Source of the DNA: UBA5972 sp964567685
GTDB taxonomy: Bacteria > Pseudomonadota > Alphaproteobacteria > Rhodobacterales > Rhodobacteraceae
Length of the DNA stretch: 64,000 bases
Direction of reading: 5' to 3'
NCBI GenBank assembly: GCA_964567685.1
Contig: CAZMNO010000008.1
Location: 1 to 64,000 of the forward strand
Shown here: positions 32,324 through 41,389 of the stretch, piece after piece
Position numbering within the stretch: position 1 is the stretch's first letter
Layout of the letters: each line of letters opens with the position of its first letter
Notes under the pieces: generated by a model
What the model was told of the DNA's origin: nothing
What the model saw: only the letters and a program-made list of their open reading frames with translations
Database searches by the model: none
Made by a program: the position numbers and the translations under genes

Positions 32324-33001
32324 TCACGGCAGATATATCGCCGCTTCCTTGCGTGCAAAGGGCTTCATCCGCTCGCCGTATTCCATCAGAAATGCCTGCA
32401 CCCTCGCCGGATCACGTTTGGAAAGATCGCGCAGCCACCACGCCACGGCTTTCTGGATGAACCATTCCCTGTCATCAACATAGCCTGCCGCCCAGCTAAG
32501 AATGCGTTCGCGGATCTGGATATCCGCGTCCTTCGGATTTCGATCCTTGGTCCAGGGGAGCGTCATCACAAGGGCTGCGCGGCGGGTCCATAAATGATCC
32601 GATATGGTCCATTCAGGGACCTCTTCGATGCGCGCAGGGTCCGCGACCAGACGCTTCTGCCCGGCCATTGCGACGTGATCAGCGATGGCCCAGCTGTCAA
32701 AATCAGACACCCAGCTTTTGATCAGCGACCAGACCCCGTCATCGGGCCTGATTCGCGCCTGCGTCAGCAGTTTTGCCGCCGCCAGTCGCGCCTCAAAAAT
32801 GTCCGTACCCCAGAGCTCCGCGGCCAGTGCCACACGCGCCTCAACGGTAAGGGTGCGCCGCCAGGTCTTTGTCAGGTCGTTAATCGCAGGATTGGTGACA
32901 CCCAGATAGACCCTGGGCACTTTGTGATAGGCCGCCGCGCCCTCGGCCCGCCCCGGCACAATCTCGGCCCTGAGCGCGGCAAGGGCGTCGCTGAGGGTCA
33001 T
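32324..33001 (-). CDS. DNA alkylation repair protein, AlkD-like
   Basis: A 225-residue all-helical HEAT-like repeat protein of the AlkC/AlkD glycosylase superfamily, which releases N3- and N7-alkylated bases. SWVSDFDSWAIADHVA and WFIQKAVAWWLRDLSKRDP carry the aromatic and acidic residues that line the DNA cleft in AlkD. The gene overlaps the glmS stop by 4 nt (ATGA), so it is translated with glmS and glmU, an unusual partnership for a repair gene. Confidence 0.85.
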   Translation of the reverse strand: MTLSDALAALRAEIVPGRAEGAAAYHKVPRVYLGVTNPAINDLTKTWRRTLTVEARVALAAELWGTDIFEARLAAAKLLTQARIRPDDGVWSLIKSWVSDFDSWAIADHVAMAGQKRLVADPARIEEVPEWTISDHLWTRRAALVMTLPWTKDRNPKDADIQIRERILSWAAGYVDDREWFIQKAVAWWLRDLSKRDPARVQAFLMEYGERMKPFARKEAAIYLP

Positions 33002-34821
33002 TCCACGGTCACAGACTTTGCCAGATTGCGCGGCTGATCAACATCCGTGCCTTTGGTGACGGCAGTGTAATAGGCCAGCAATTGCGCCGGGATCGCATAG
33101 ACGATCGGGGCCAGAAAATCGATGACATCCGGCATGATCAGGGTCTGCCAGACCCCGTCGGAGGCCTCAGCCGCGCCATCCTTGTTGGTGACCAGCACGA
33201 TCTTTCCGCCCCGCGCCATCACCTCCTGCATATTGGAGACCGTCTTGTCAAAAAGCGTGTCTTTCGGTGCCATCACGATCACCGGAACGTTCTTGTCAAC
33301 CAGTGCAATGGGGCCGTGCTTGAGTTCGCCACTGGCGTAGCCTTCGGCGTGTATATAGCTGACTTCCTTGAGTTTTAATGCGCCTTCCAGCGCCAGAGGA
33401 TACATCGGACCACGGCCCAGAAAGAGTATATCACGCGCTTCGGCCAGCTTGCTGGCGACCGAGCGAATTCTGTTGTCTGCCTCAAGTGCTGATTTGACCG
33501 CTGTGGGGATGGCCTGAAGCTCAGACACATATCGCGCCTCTTCTTCACTCGTCAGATGCCCGCGCTGACGCGCCGCCATCAGCGCCAGGCTGGCTAGTGC
33601 TACAAGCTGGCAGGTAAAGGCTTTGGTCGAAGCCACGCCGATTTCGCGCCCGGCAAGAATGGGCAGGGCCAGATCGCTTTCCCGGGCGATCGAGCTTTCG
33701 GCGACATTGACGATCGATACGATCCGGGCGACCTTTTCCTGGCAATAGCGCAATGCCGCCAGCGTGTCGGCGGTTTCGCCTGACTGGCTGACAAACAAGG
33801 CGAGCGAATTTGGCGACAGCGGCGGTTCGCGATAGCGAAATTCCGAGGCCACATCCAGTTCGACCGGCAAACGGGCAAGGCTTTCAAACCAGTATTTGGC
33901 AATATGACAGGCAAGATAGGCGGTGCCGCAGGCGACCATCGTCAGGGATTCAATTTGCGAAAAATCAATCTCGCCCTCGCGCAGTGCAACCGACTGGCCG
34001 CTGTCGGGCAGGTAGTGGGAAATCGCGTCCGACAGAACCGCCGGTTGCTCGTTGATTTCCTTGGCCATGAAATGTTTGTAGCCACTTTTGTCAACGGCGA
34101 CGCTTTCCAGCTGAATTTCGCGCATTTCGCGATTGGCGCGGCGGCCCTGCCCGTCAAAGATTTCAGCGCCCTTACGGGTGATCAGTGCCCAGTCGCCCTC
34201 TTCCAGATAGGTGATCTTGTTGGTCATCGGTGCCAGCGCCAGCGCGTCAGAGCCGACATACATTTCGCCGTCGCCATGGCCCAGTGCCAAAGGCGAGCCT
34301 TTACGAGCGGCGATCATCAGATCGTCTTCGCCTTCGATCAGAAAACATAATGCAAACGCCCCTTCGAGACGCGCCAGTGTTGCCGGGGCGGCTTTTTCCG
34401 GGCTGAGGCCCTGGCTCATCAGGTGTTCAAACAGCAACGCAACGGTTTCCGTATCCGTATCGGTTTCATAGCCGACACCTTGTTCGGCCAGTTCCTGGCG
34501 CAATTCGCGGAAATTTTCGATAATGCCATTATGCACCACGGCAACCCGCCCGGCGCGGTGCGGATGGGTGTTGGCGAGGTTGGGCGCCCCGTGGGTTGCC
34601 CAGCGTGTATGGCCGATGCCCGATTTGCCGGGAAGCGGGTAGTGCACCAGTTCGTCTGAGAGGTTGATCAGCTTGCCGATGGCGCGCCGACGTGCAAGGA
34701 CCCCGTGGTTGACTGTGGCAACGCCGGCACTGTCATAACCGCGATATTCCAGTCGTTTCAGAGCCTCCAGAATGATAGGAGAGGCCTCGTGGTTACCCAG
34801 AATTCCGACAATGCCGCACAT
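32998..34821 (-). CDS. glmS: glutamine--fructose-6-phosphate aminotransferase
   Basis: A 607-residue enzyme making glucosamine-6-phosphate for peptidoglycan and lipopolysaccharide. Cys2 at the very N-terminus (MCGIVGILGNHEASP) is the glutaminase nucleophile. The two SIS isomerase domains are visible as SQSGETADTLAALR and FLGRGPMYPLALEGALKLKE, and the C-terminus DQPRNLAKSVTVE is highly conserved. It starts 3 nt after the glmU stop, so the two steps of UDP-GlcNAc synthesis are co-transcribed. No glmS ribozyme is seen upstream. Confidence 0.97.
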   Translation of the reverse strand: MCGIVGILGNHEASPIILEALKRLEYRGYDSAGVATVNHGVLARRRAIGKLINLSDELVHYPLPGKSGIGHTRWATHGAPNLANTHPHRAGRVAVVHNGIIENFRELRQELAEQGVGYETDTDTETVALLFEHLMSQGLSPEKAAPATLARLEGAFALCFLIEGEDDLMIAARKGSPLALGHGDGEMYVGSDALALAPMTNKITYLEEGDWALITRKGAEIFDGQGRRANREMREIQLESVAVDKSGYKHFMAKEINEQPAVLSDAISHYLPDSGQSVALREGEIDFSQIESLTMVACGTAYLACHIAKYWFESLARLPVELDVASEFRYREPPLSPNSLALFVSQSGETADTLAALRYCQEKVARIVSIVNVAESSIARESDLALPILAGREIGVASTKAFTCQLVALASLALMAARQRGHLTSEEEARYVSELQAIPTAVKSALEADNRIRSVASKLAEARDILFLGRGPMYPLALEGALKLKEVSYIHAEGYASGELKHGPIALVDKNVPVIVMAPKDTLFDKTVSNMQEVMARGGKIVLVTNKDGAAEASDGVWQTLIMPDVIDFLAPIVYAIPAQLLAYYTAVTKGTDVDQPRNLAKSVTVE

Positions 34822-34824
34822 GGT

Positions 34825-36180
34825 TTAATCCTTGTTTTTTCTGGCTTTAGCCGCTTTAAGCCGCTCGATATGCTTGATCGCCAATCCGGCGCGGTTCTTC
34901 TGTTCGGTGCGTGCTGTGGCCAATGCGCCGTCAGGGACATCTTTGGTGATGACCGAGCCCGAACCGGTCAGCGCGTCATCGCCAACGCGCACGGGCGCCA
35001 CCAAAGCGGTGTTCGAGCCGATGAAAGCCCGCGCGCCGATTTTGGTCTGATGTTTCATCACCCCGTCATAGTTGCAGGTGATGGTTCCGGCGCCGATATT
35101 TGCCGATTTGCCGATTTCCGCATCGCCGATATAGGACAGGTGGTTGGCTTTTGCGCCTTCGCTCAGAATGGCGTTTTTCACTTCGACGAAATTGCCGACA
35201 TGGGCATTATCGCCAATTTCGGCCCCCGGCCTCAGCCTGGCAAACGGGCCGATGATGGCCCCCTGGCTGATATGACAGCCCTCGAGATGGCAAAAAGCGC
35301 GAATTTCGGCCCCGGATTCAACTGTGACCTCGGGCCCGAAGACGACATTCGGGCCAATGGTGACATCGCGGCCGATCACCGTATCATAGGCAAAATAGAC
35401 CGTCTCAGGGGCGGAAAGGGTGACGCCGTTTTCCAGGGCGGCAGCCCGCGCACTGGCCTGAAAAGCAGCTTCTGCCCTGGCGAGCCCGACGCGGCTATCA
35501 ACCCCCATGGTTTCGCTTTCATCGCAAGTGACAACCCCGCATCTCAGCCCGGCTTCATTGGCAAGGGCAACGATATCGGTGAGGTAATATTCGCCACTGG
35601 CGTTGTTGTTGTCGATTTTTGCCACAAGATCAAAAAGGACCGCGCGATCCGCACAAAGCACTCCGGAATTGCACAAGGTCACAGCCGCTTGTTCGGGGTT
35701 TGCGTCTTTGGCTTCGACGATAGCGGTCAATAGGTCATCCTGGTCCATGATCAGCCGGCCATAACGTGCAGGATCACCGGCGTTAAAGCCAAGAACGACA
35801 ACCGCATTGCCGTCAGCGCGCGCTGCGCGCATTGCGCTCAGGGTTTCAGGCTGAATGAACGGCGTATCGCCGTAAAGGACGATCACATCGCCAGCAAAAT
35901 CGGCCAGTGCATCGCGCCCCTGATCGACCGCATGCCCGGTACCAAGCTGTTCTTCCTGAACGACAATCTCGGCGTCAGGCTGAAAGGTCTGAACTGCCTT
36001 GCCGACATCGTCAGCACCATGCCCGGCAACGATGACCACCTTTTCAGCCTCAACCGAGCTTGCGGCCCTGATCGCATGCGCCAGCAGAGGCGCCCCGGCC
36101 AGCTTGTGCAGAACCTTGGGCAAATCCGATTTCATCCGCGTACCTTTTCCGGCCGCAAGGATAATGAGCGCAATGGGCAT
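34825..36180 (-). CDS. glmU: bifunctional UDP-N-acetylglucosamine pyrophosphorylase/glucosamine-1-phosphate acetyltransferase
   Basis: A 451-residue two-domain enzyme. The N-terminal pyrophosphorylase has LAAGKGTRMKSDLPKVLH and the metal-binding YGDTPFI. The C-terminal half is a left-handed beta-helix of hexapeptide repeats (about 250-430), with NFVEVKNAILSEGAKANHLSYIGD at the acetyl-CoA site. It produces UDP-GlcNAc. First gene of the glmU-glmS-AlkD-like transcript, divergent from the gph-like gene across 137 nt. Confidence 0.97.
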   Translation of the reverse strand: MPIALIILAAGKGTRMKSDLPKVLHKLAGAPLLAHAIRAASSVEAEKVVIVAGHGADDVGKAVQTFQPDAEIVVQEEQLGTGHAVDQGRDALADFAGDVIVLYGDTPFIQPETLSAMRAARADGNAVVVLGFNAGDPARYGRLIMDQDDLLTAIVEAKDANPEQAAVTLCNSGVLCADRAVLFDLVAKIDNNNASGEYYLTDIVALANEAGLRCGVVTCDESETMGVDSRVGLARAEAAFQASARAAALENGVTLSAPETVYFAYDTVIGRDVTIGPNVVFGPEVTVESGAEIRAFCHLEGCHISQGAIIGPFARLRPGAEIGDNAHVGNFVEVKNAILSEGAKANHLSYIGDAEIGKSANIGAGTITCNYDGVMKHQTKIGARAFIGSNTALVAPVRVGDDALTGSGSVITKDVPDGALATARTEQKNRAGLAIKHIERLKAAKARKNKD

Positions 36181-36317
36181 TAAATTACCTTTTTCAATCT
36201 CAGCGCCCTGTTTTAGCGGGCCGGAGCCACGGCGGAAAGCAAAAGATGATCAACAAAGCTTTCCGATCGTTACACAAAATGCCACAGTTCGGGCGACTAT
36301 AGGCAGAGCGGGGCAAC

Positions 36318-36977
36318 ATGCGAAACGTGATTTTTGATCTGGATGGCACGCTTGCCGATACCAGCGGTGATTTGATCGCAGCGGCAAATGCCTGTTTTGA
36401 GCGTCGGGGTTTGGGTGCGCTGCTTGATCCGACAAAGGATCAGCAAACCGCGTTTGAGGGTGGACGGGCCATGCTGCGGCTGGGGTTTTCGCGGCTGGAC
36501 GCGCAGTGGACTGAGGCTGATATCGATGCGGAATACCCCTATCTGCTAGAGTCATACAGCGATAATATCGACGTGTTTACAACACTTTACGAGGGTGTGG
36601 AGCGGGCTCTGGATGAATTGCTTAAGGCGGGTGCCAGGCTTGGTGTCTGCACCAATAAACCTCAGGGACTGTCTGATATCCTGCTTACACGTCTTGGGAT
36701 TGAGGACAGGTTTGCGGCCGTTCTGGGGGCAGATGCACTGGCGGTGCGAAAGCCGGATCCGCTTCATCTGACGGAAACGATCCGGCGGGTTGGTGGCAGT
36801 CAGGACAGTTCTGTTCTGATTGGCGACACGATGACTGACCGCAAAACCGCGCGTGCCGCGAATGTGCCCTGTGTATTGGTGACGTTCGGTCCGAAAGGGC
36901 GTGACGTTGTAGCCATGGAACCAGAAGGGTTGCTGGACCACTATGACAATCTGTCAGATGTTCTTGCCCGGCTTTAG
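36318..36977 (+). CDS. gph: HAD-family phosphatase, phosphoglycolate phosphatase-like
   Basis: A 219-residue HAD superfamily hydrolase. Motif I is FDLDGTLADTSGD, motif II is in CTNKPQG, motif III is the Lys of VRKPDP, and motif IV is IGDTMTDRKTA. The helical cap between motifs I and II fits subclass IA, as in Gph, which removes phosphate from 2-phosphoglycolate. Position next to glmU is common in Rhodobacterales. The substrate is assigned by family resemblance only. Confidence 0.85.
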   Translation: MRNVIFDLDGTLADTSGDLIAAANACFERRGLGALLDPTKDQQTAFEGGRAMLRLGFSRLDAQWTEADIDAEYPYLLESYSDNIDVFTTLYEGVERALDELLKAGARLGVCTNKPQGLSDILLTRLGIEDRFAAVLGADALAVRKPDPLHLTETIRRVGGSQDSSVLIGDTMTDRKTARAANVPCVLVTFGPKGRDVVAMEPEGLLDHYDNLSDVLARL

Positions 36978-36992
36978 CATTTTTCGCGTTGT

Positions 36993-38357
36993 TCAGGCCG
37001 TTTCAGTCTTATGATCGTTTGATCTGCAAATAAGGTCAGCCAGGGTTTGCACACTGCCCCCTGATTTGAGAGCCGACGTTGCAGCCTCGATCCCCGCGGC
37101 TCTGTCGATCCCGATCAAAGGATCGGCCAGAGTGTGAAATTTGGAGCGCAATTCAGTAGAACTCGGTGGTTCATCTGCTGTCCAGCGCGGGTTCATTATG
37201 TCGGAAGTCAGCAAGCGCCCATCCTTCATGTGCAATTGCGCCTTGGCATATCGCTGGGCGGGAAAAGCGGCGTTGCAGGTCTCGTCTTCAAACATCTGCA
37301 ACCCCCTGGAAAGGCGCATGATTTCAGGATCATTCAGCGCGGTGCCTGAGACTTCATTGATCCCCACGTCACCTTTCACCAGTGCAACGGCGCAAGGGTA
37401 AGAGGTTGAATACTGCGCTTCTTCCGTGGTTTTCGGGGCTTTTACTGCCAGTCGAACGGATTCGTGGAATGTGTGGATATCGATACGTTCCACCATTTCC
37501 GAGGTCAGATTATGTGCACGTTTCAGCGACAAAACCGCCTCGATTGGCCCCTGCGCCCAGCGGCAGACCGGGTAGGGTTTGAAATATTGCTCGCTGGTGA
37601 GCCAGCGCTGGCCAAGATCGGTCCAGTAAGGCGCAGCCTCAGCCCCTTCCATAGTGATTGCAGGCGCGCCGGTAAAACCGCTTGCCGCCAGATAGGACGC
37701 CGAGACCCCGGCCATGGCACCAAAGCCTGAACCGTCTTTCAGCATGGTCGGGTGATCGATGCAGCGCATCATCTGGCTGCGGGGACCGTGATACTCAGCA
37801 ATACCCAGAGCATGGCGTGTGGCTTCACGTCCAAGCCCAAGCCGCCTTGCACCGATTGCGGCCACCGCCACCGCCACCCAGGCCCCGGAAGTGTGGTAAT
37901 CCGGCACGGTTGCGTGCAAGGCCACCGCCAGTCTGCTGCCAAGTTCATAGCCAAGGGTGATGTCGCTGAGAAAAGCCTGCCCATCCTCAAGCCCTGTTGC
38001 CTCGGCAAAGGCAAGATCTGCAGGGAAGACACCACAGCCAACATGGCCTTTGGCTTCGTTATATCCGTCATGGCCGTCAAGCGCGTCGATTGTCATACCA
38101 CCCGCCAGTGCCGCCCCGGCAGGGCTGACACTGCGCCCGTCAAAGAGCAGGCGCGCAGTGGACGAACCGGCTGCGAACATTTCCGTTGCGTGATCCCGGA
38201 TGATGGCGGAAAGCGAACTGGTCGCGCCGCCGATACCGACACCGATCAGATCGAGCACGCACAGTTCGGCCATGTCCTGGGTTGCCTTGGGGATATCCTG
38301 AAAGTTCAGATCGTGGATGAAATCGACAATATCCTTTTGGGCACCGTCTTTGGGCAT
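36993..38357 (-). CDS. MmgE/PrpD-family protein
   Basis: A 454-residue protein of the family that contains 2-methylcitrate dehydratase and cis-aconitate decarboxylase. GMTIDALDGHDGYNEAKGHVGCGVFPADLAFAE-type sequence around residues 85-120 holds the conserved His/Asp-rich active-site stretch. The following domain carries HGPRSQMMRCIDHPTMLKDG. No prpB or prpC gene is near, so a methylcitrate cycle role is doubtful; many homologues act on other hydroxy acids. It is convergent with gph, 15 nt apart. Confidence 0.85.
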   Translation of the reverse strand: MPKDGAQKDIVDFIHDLNFQDIPKATQDMAELCVLDLIGVGIGGATSSLSAIIRDHATEMFAAGSSTARLLFDGRSVSPAGAALAGGMTIDALDGHDGYNEAKGHVGCGVFPADLAFAEATGLEDGQAFLSDITLGYELGSRLAVALHATVPDYHTSGAWVAVAVAAIGARRLGLGREATRHALGIAEYHGPRSQMMRCIDHPTMLKDGSGFGAMAGVSASYLAASGFTGAPAITMEGAEAAPYWTDLGQRWLTSEQYFKPYPVCRWAQGPIEAVLSLKRAHNLTSEMVERIDIHTFHESVRLAVKAPKTTEEAQYSTSYPCAVALVKGDVGINEVSGTALNDPEIMRLSRGLQMFEDETCNAAFPAQRYAKAQLHMKDGRLLTSDIMNPRWTADEPPSSTELRSKFHTLADPLIGIDRAAGIEAATSALKSGGSVQTLADLICRSNDHKTETA

Positions 38358-38512
38358 GTCACGCCTCCCTGTTTCAGCGTCGAGTTTAGGCGGAGAATGA
38401 TGGAAGGGCAGGCAATTTCCGACACTATTTGTCGCAAAGGAAGGCTTGATGGCCGAAGGGTGCCTGAATAGGGTCAGGACACATTGAGCAATGTGGTTGC
38501 AAGGGAAATCAG

Positions 38513-39712
38513 ATGGTCACGCGATTTGCGGGGAATTTTACCCAGCAGGAACCCATTCCCGAAGATGCAATTGCAGCGGCCGTCAGGGTGATGCAAAGCG
38601 GGCGGTTGCATCGCTACAATACCGAAGCCGGGGAAACATCCGAGGCGGCCTTGCTGGAGGCGGAATTTGCAGCTGAGATGGGCGCGCGTTACTGCCTTGC
38701 GGTTGCTTCGGGGGGATATGCTCTGGCAACGGCCCTCAGGGCGGCGGGGGCGAAACCGGGCGAGCGGGTGCTGACCAACGCGTTCACTCTGGCCCCGGTG
38801 CCCGGTGCGATTGCCGGTGCGGGCTGCGTGCCGGTTTTTGTTGAGGTCACGCGGGATCTTGTCATTGATCTTGATCACCTTTCTGATCGGGTCGAAACGA
38901 CAGGTGCCCGTTTTCTGATGCTGAGCCATATGCGCGGCCATATCTGCGATATGGAAAGGTTGATGGAGATTTGCTCGGCCTCTGATGTCGTGGTGATCGA
39001 GGATTGCGCCCATACGATGGGCGCGCGCTGGAACGGGGTCTTGTCGGGGCGGCACGGACGCGTCGCCTGTTATTCGACGCAGACCTATAAGCATGTGAAT
39101 TCCGGCGAGGGTGGCTTGATGATTTCCGACGATGCCGAGCTGATGGCACGGGCGACCATGTTGTCGGGCAGTTACATGCTCTACGGGCGTCATCTGGCTG
39201 GCCCGCCCGAAGAGGTGTTTCAGGATATCCGGCTTGAAACGCCCAATTGCTCGGGGCGGATGGACAATCTGCGTGCGGCAATTCTGCGCCCGCAATTGCA
39301 GGCTCTTGAGACACAGATCGCAAAATGGAATGCGCGCTATCGGGAAGTGGAAACCGGGTTGCGCAATCTGCCGGGTTTACGGGTGATCGAACGGCCTGAG
39401 CGGGAAGATTTCGTTGGCTCCTCGATCCAGTTTCTGTTGCCGGAGATGAAACCGGATCAGATCGCGGAGGTTATGAAGGGCTGCGCTGCACGCGGGGTTG
39501 AACTGAAATGGTTCGGCGGGGCAGAGCCGACGGCCTTTACCTCGCGCTACACAAGCTGGAAATATGCACCAGACCAGATATTGCCGCAAACCGACAAGGT
39601 GCTTGATGGTTTGATGGATATGCGTCTGCCGTTGACCTTCAGTCTAGAGGATTGCGCTTTGATTGCTGAGATCATTCGTGAAGAGGTTGCTGCAGTCAGC
39701 CGGGGCGGGTGA
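38513..39712 (+). CDS. DegT/DnrJ/EryC1/StrS-family aminotransferase
   Basis: A 399-residue PLP-dependent enzyme of the nucleotide-sugar aminotransferase family. The PLP-binding Lys193 is in STQTYKHVNSGEGG, and VIEDCAHTMGARW (about 162-174) provides the Asp that contacts the pyridine nitrogen. CLAVASGGYALATAL is the phosphate-binding segment. Members install amino groups on sugars for lipopolysaccharide, glycans or antibiotics, but no sugar biosynthesis or glycosyltransferase gene is near, so the substrate is unknown. Confidence 0.88.
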   Translation: MVTRFAGNFTQQEPIPEDAIAAAVRVMQSGRLHRYNTEAGETSEAALLEAEFAAEMGARYCLAVASGGYALATALRAAGAKPGERVLTNAFTLAPVPGAIAGAGCVPVFVEVTRDLVIDLDHLSDRVETTGARFLMLSHMRGHICDMERLMEICSASDVVVIEDCAHTMGARWNGVLSGRHGRVACYSTQTYKHVNSGEGGLMISDDAELMARATMLSGSYMLYGRHLAGPPEEVFQDIRLETPNCSGRMDNLRAAILRPQLQALETQIAKWNARYREVETGLRNLPGLRVIERPEREDFVGSSIQFLLPEMKPDQIAEVMKGCAARGVELKWFGGAEPTAFTSRYTSWKYAPDQILPQTDKVLDGLMDMRLPLTFSLEDCALIAEIIREEVAAVSRGG

Positions 39713-40093
39713 ATCAGCAAGCCCACCTGAAAGTTTCCTCTGAGATCAACGGCGGTTTTGCTTACCTTTTGATACTTCTTTGAATCAGTCGCATTCAGCC
39801 GAGTTTGCCACAGAGCCGCGCATTGCAGACGCGCGCGGGGGCGATCCGACACTGGTGTACTGGCATTTTATACACGCCAAATCCGAATAACCTCTCAGCG
39901 TTGCGCGCGCTTCAGCCAATCGCCGCCGCATGGCTGCGCGTCGGCGATGCGCGGCGGGCTTCGCCCTTGATCCCGCGCTTGGTGCATATTTTCACTCGCT
40001 GCTAAAATCGGCCAATGATGTGCGGGGCCGCGCACGTCATACCGAATGGTCGATAGTGTTATTGCCCATCTCAATGAACGGCCGGACTTTCTG
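39713..40093. other. intergenic stretch with a GC-rich inverted repeat, no gene seen
   Basis: No open frame here has a convincing start. GCCGCCGCAT (39922-39931) and a near-complementary ATGCGCGGCGGGC (from 39947) could form a strong hairpin. It may be a dispersed repeat or a transcript end. The 3' border is the promoter of the isovaleryl-CoA dehydrogenase gene. Confidence 0.45.
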
Positions 40094-40122
40094 TTGCAAT
40101 CCGCCGTCGGCTGCGCTATTAA
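40094..40122 (+). promoter_or_regulatory. probable sigma-70 promoter of the leucine catabolic genes
   Basis: TTGCAA (40094-40099) and TATTAA (40117-40122) are separated by exactly 17 nt. Transcription would start near 40129, inside the palindrome at 40124-40137 and about 27 nt before the dehydrogenase ATG. Confidence 0.6.
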
Positions 40123-40123
40123 A

Positions 40124-40137
40124 TGAACACTTGTTCA
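40124..40137. promoter_or_regulatory. candidate operator overlapping the transcription start
   Basis: TGAACA-CT-TGTTCA is a perfect 6-bp inverted repeat directly after the -10 box. A repressor bound here would block initiation. No regulator gene is adjacent; leucine catabolic clusters in other proteobacteria are often controlled by LiuR/LiuQ-type regulators encoded next to them. Confidence 0.5.
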
Positions 40138-40155
40138 ATTAATCGGAGCCCGCCC

Positions 40156-41319
40156 ATGTTCACCGCCTCCATGAATTTCGCCTGTGGCGAGGAAGTCGAA
40201 GCCCTGCGCGAGATGGTCCATCGCTGGGCGCAGGACCGGGTTGCACCGATGGCGGCAGAGATCGACAAATCCAATGTCTTTCCGGCTGAGCTGTGGAAAG
40301 AGATGGGTGAACTTGGTCTTCTGGGCATCACTGTCGAAGAGGAATATGGCGGTGTCGGCATGGGGTATCTGGCGCATACCGTCGCGGTCGAGGAAATTGC
40401 CCGCGCTTCGGCCAGCGTGTCACTCTCCTATGGGGCGCATTCCAACCTTTGCGTCAATCAAATCAAGCTGAACGGTAGCCACGAACAGAAAACCAAATAT
40501 CTGCCAGGTTTGATTTCCGGTGACCATGTCGGCGCTTTGGCGATGTCCGAGGCCGGGGCCGGTTCGGATGTCGTTTCAATGAAGCTGAGGGCAGAGAAAC
40601 GCAACGGATATTACAATCTCAACGGCACCAAATACTGGATCACCAACGGCCCGGATGCCGACACGCTGGTGGTTTACGCCAAGACCGACCCGGAGGCAGG
40701 CGCGCGTGGTATGACTGCTTTTATCGTTGAAAAATCGATGAAAGGTTTTTCCACCAGCCCACATTTTGACAAGATGGGGATGCGCGGCTCGAACACCGCC
40801 GAACTGATCTTTGAAGATTGCGAAGTGCCGTTTGAAAACGTGCTGGGCGAGGAAGGCAAGGGCGTCAACGTGCTGATGTCCGGGCTTGATTACGAGCGCG
40901 TCGTACTTTCGGGGATCGGTGTCGGCATCATGCACGCGGTTCTCGATCACATCATGCCCTATATGCACGAGCGCAAACAGTTCGGAAAACCGATCGGGGA
41001 GTTCCAGCTGATGCAGGGCAAAATCGCCGATATCTACGCCGCGATGAACTCGTCGCGTGCGTATCTTTATGCGGTCGCCGGGGCCTGTGATCGCGGCGAG
41101 GTCACCCGCCAGGATGCAGCCGCTCTGGTGCTCTATGCCAGCGAGCAGGGAATGCAGGTGGCCATTCAGGGTGTGCAGGCGATGGGAGGCGCGGGTTTCC
41201 TGAACGACAGTCCGCTCAGCCGTATCATGCGCGATGCCAAACTGATGGAGATCGGGGCCGGCACCAGCGAGATCCGCCGGATGCTTTGTGGGCGGGAACT
41301 GATGCGGGTGACGGGGTAG
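40156..41319 (+). CDS. ivd: isovaleryl-CoA dehydrogenase
   Basis: A 387-residue acyl-CoA dehydrogenase catalysing isovaleryl-CoA to 3-methylcrotonyl-CoA, the third step of leucine breakdown. The likely catalytic base is Glu247 in SGLDYERVVLSG, the position characteristic of isovaleryl-CoA dehydrogenases. LAMSEAGAGSDVVSMK and GAGTSEIRRMLCGRELM are general ACAD signatures. The ATG at 40156 is chosen; Met6 is possible. The carboxylase genes that use its product lie downstream, after an inserted three-gene block. Confidence 0.92.
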   Translation: MFTASMNFACGEEVEALREMVHRWAQDRVAPMAAEIDKSNVFPAELWKEMGELGLLGITVEEEYGGVGMGYLAHTVAVEEIARASASVSLSYGAHSNLCVNQIKLNGSHEQKTKYLPGLISGDHVGALAMSEAGAGSDVVSMKLRAEKRNGYYNLNGTKYWITNGPDADTLVVYAKTDPEAGARGMTAFIVEKSMKGFSTSPHFDKMGMRGSNTAELIFEDCEVPFENVLGEEGKGVNVLMSGLDYERVVLSGIGVGIMHAVLDHIMPYMHERKQFGKPIGEFQLMQGKIADIYAAMNSSRAYLYAVAGACDRGEVTRQDAAALVLYASEQGMQVAIQGVQAMGGAGFLNDSPLSRIMRDAKLMEIGAGTSEIRRMLCGRELMRVTG

Positions 41320-41330
41320 TTTGTAGTATC

Positions 41331-41363
41331 TTGACATAATGTATAAAATATGCCATATTGTAT
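41331..41363 (+). promoter_or_regulatory. promoter with palindromic operator for the AbrB/PIN pair
   Basis: TTGACA (41331-41336), a 17-nt spacer and CATATT (41354-41359) form a promoter. An inverted repeat ATAAAATATG-C-CATATTGTAT (41343-41363, one mismatch) covers the -10 box. Such AT-rich overlap is typical of autoregulated toxin-antitoxin operons. The sequence is much more AT-rich than its surroundings. Confidence 0.6.
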
Positions 41364-41389
41364 GTATTAAGTTAAATTAGGAGAGCGCC

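Noticed and set aside
34822..34999. glmS ribozyme
   Set aside because: It is a feature of Gram-positive glmS leaders. Here only 3 nt separate glmU and glmS.
36993..38357. 2-methylcitrate dehydratase (prpD) assignment
   Set aside because: No prpB or prpC nearby; the family is broad, so only the family name is given.
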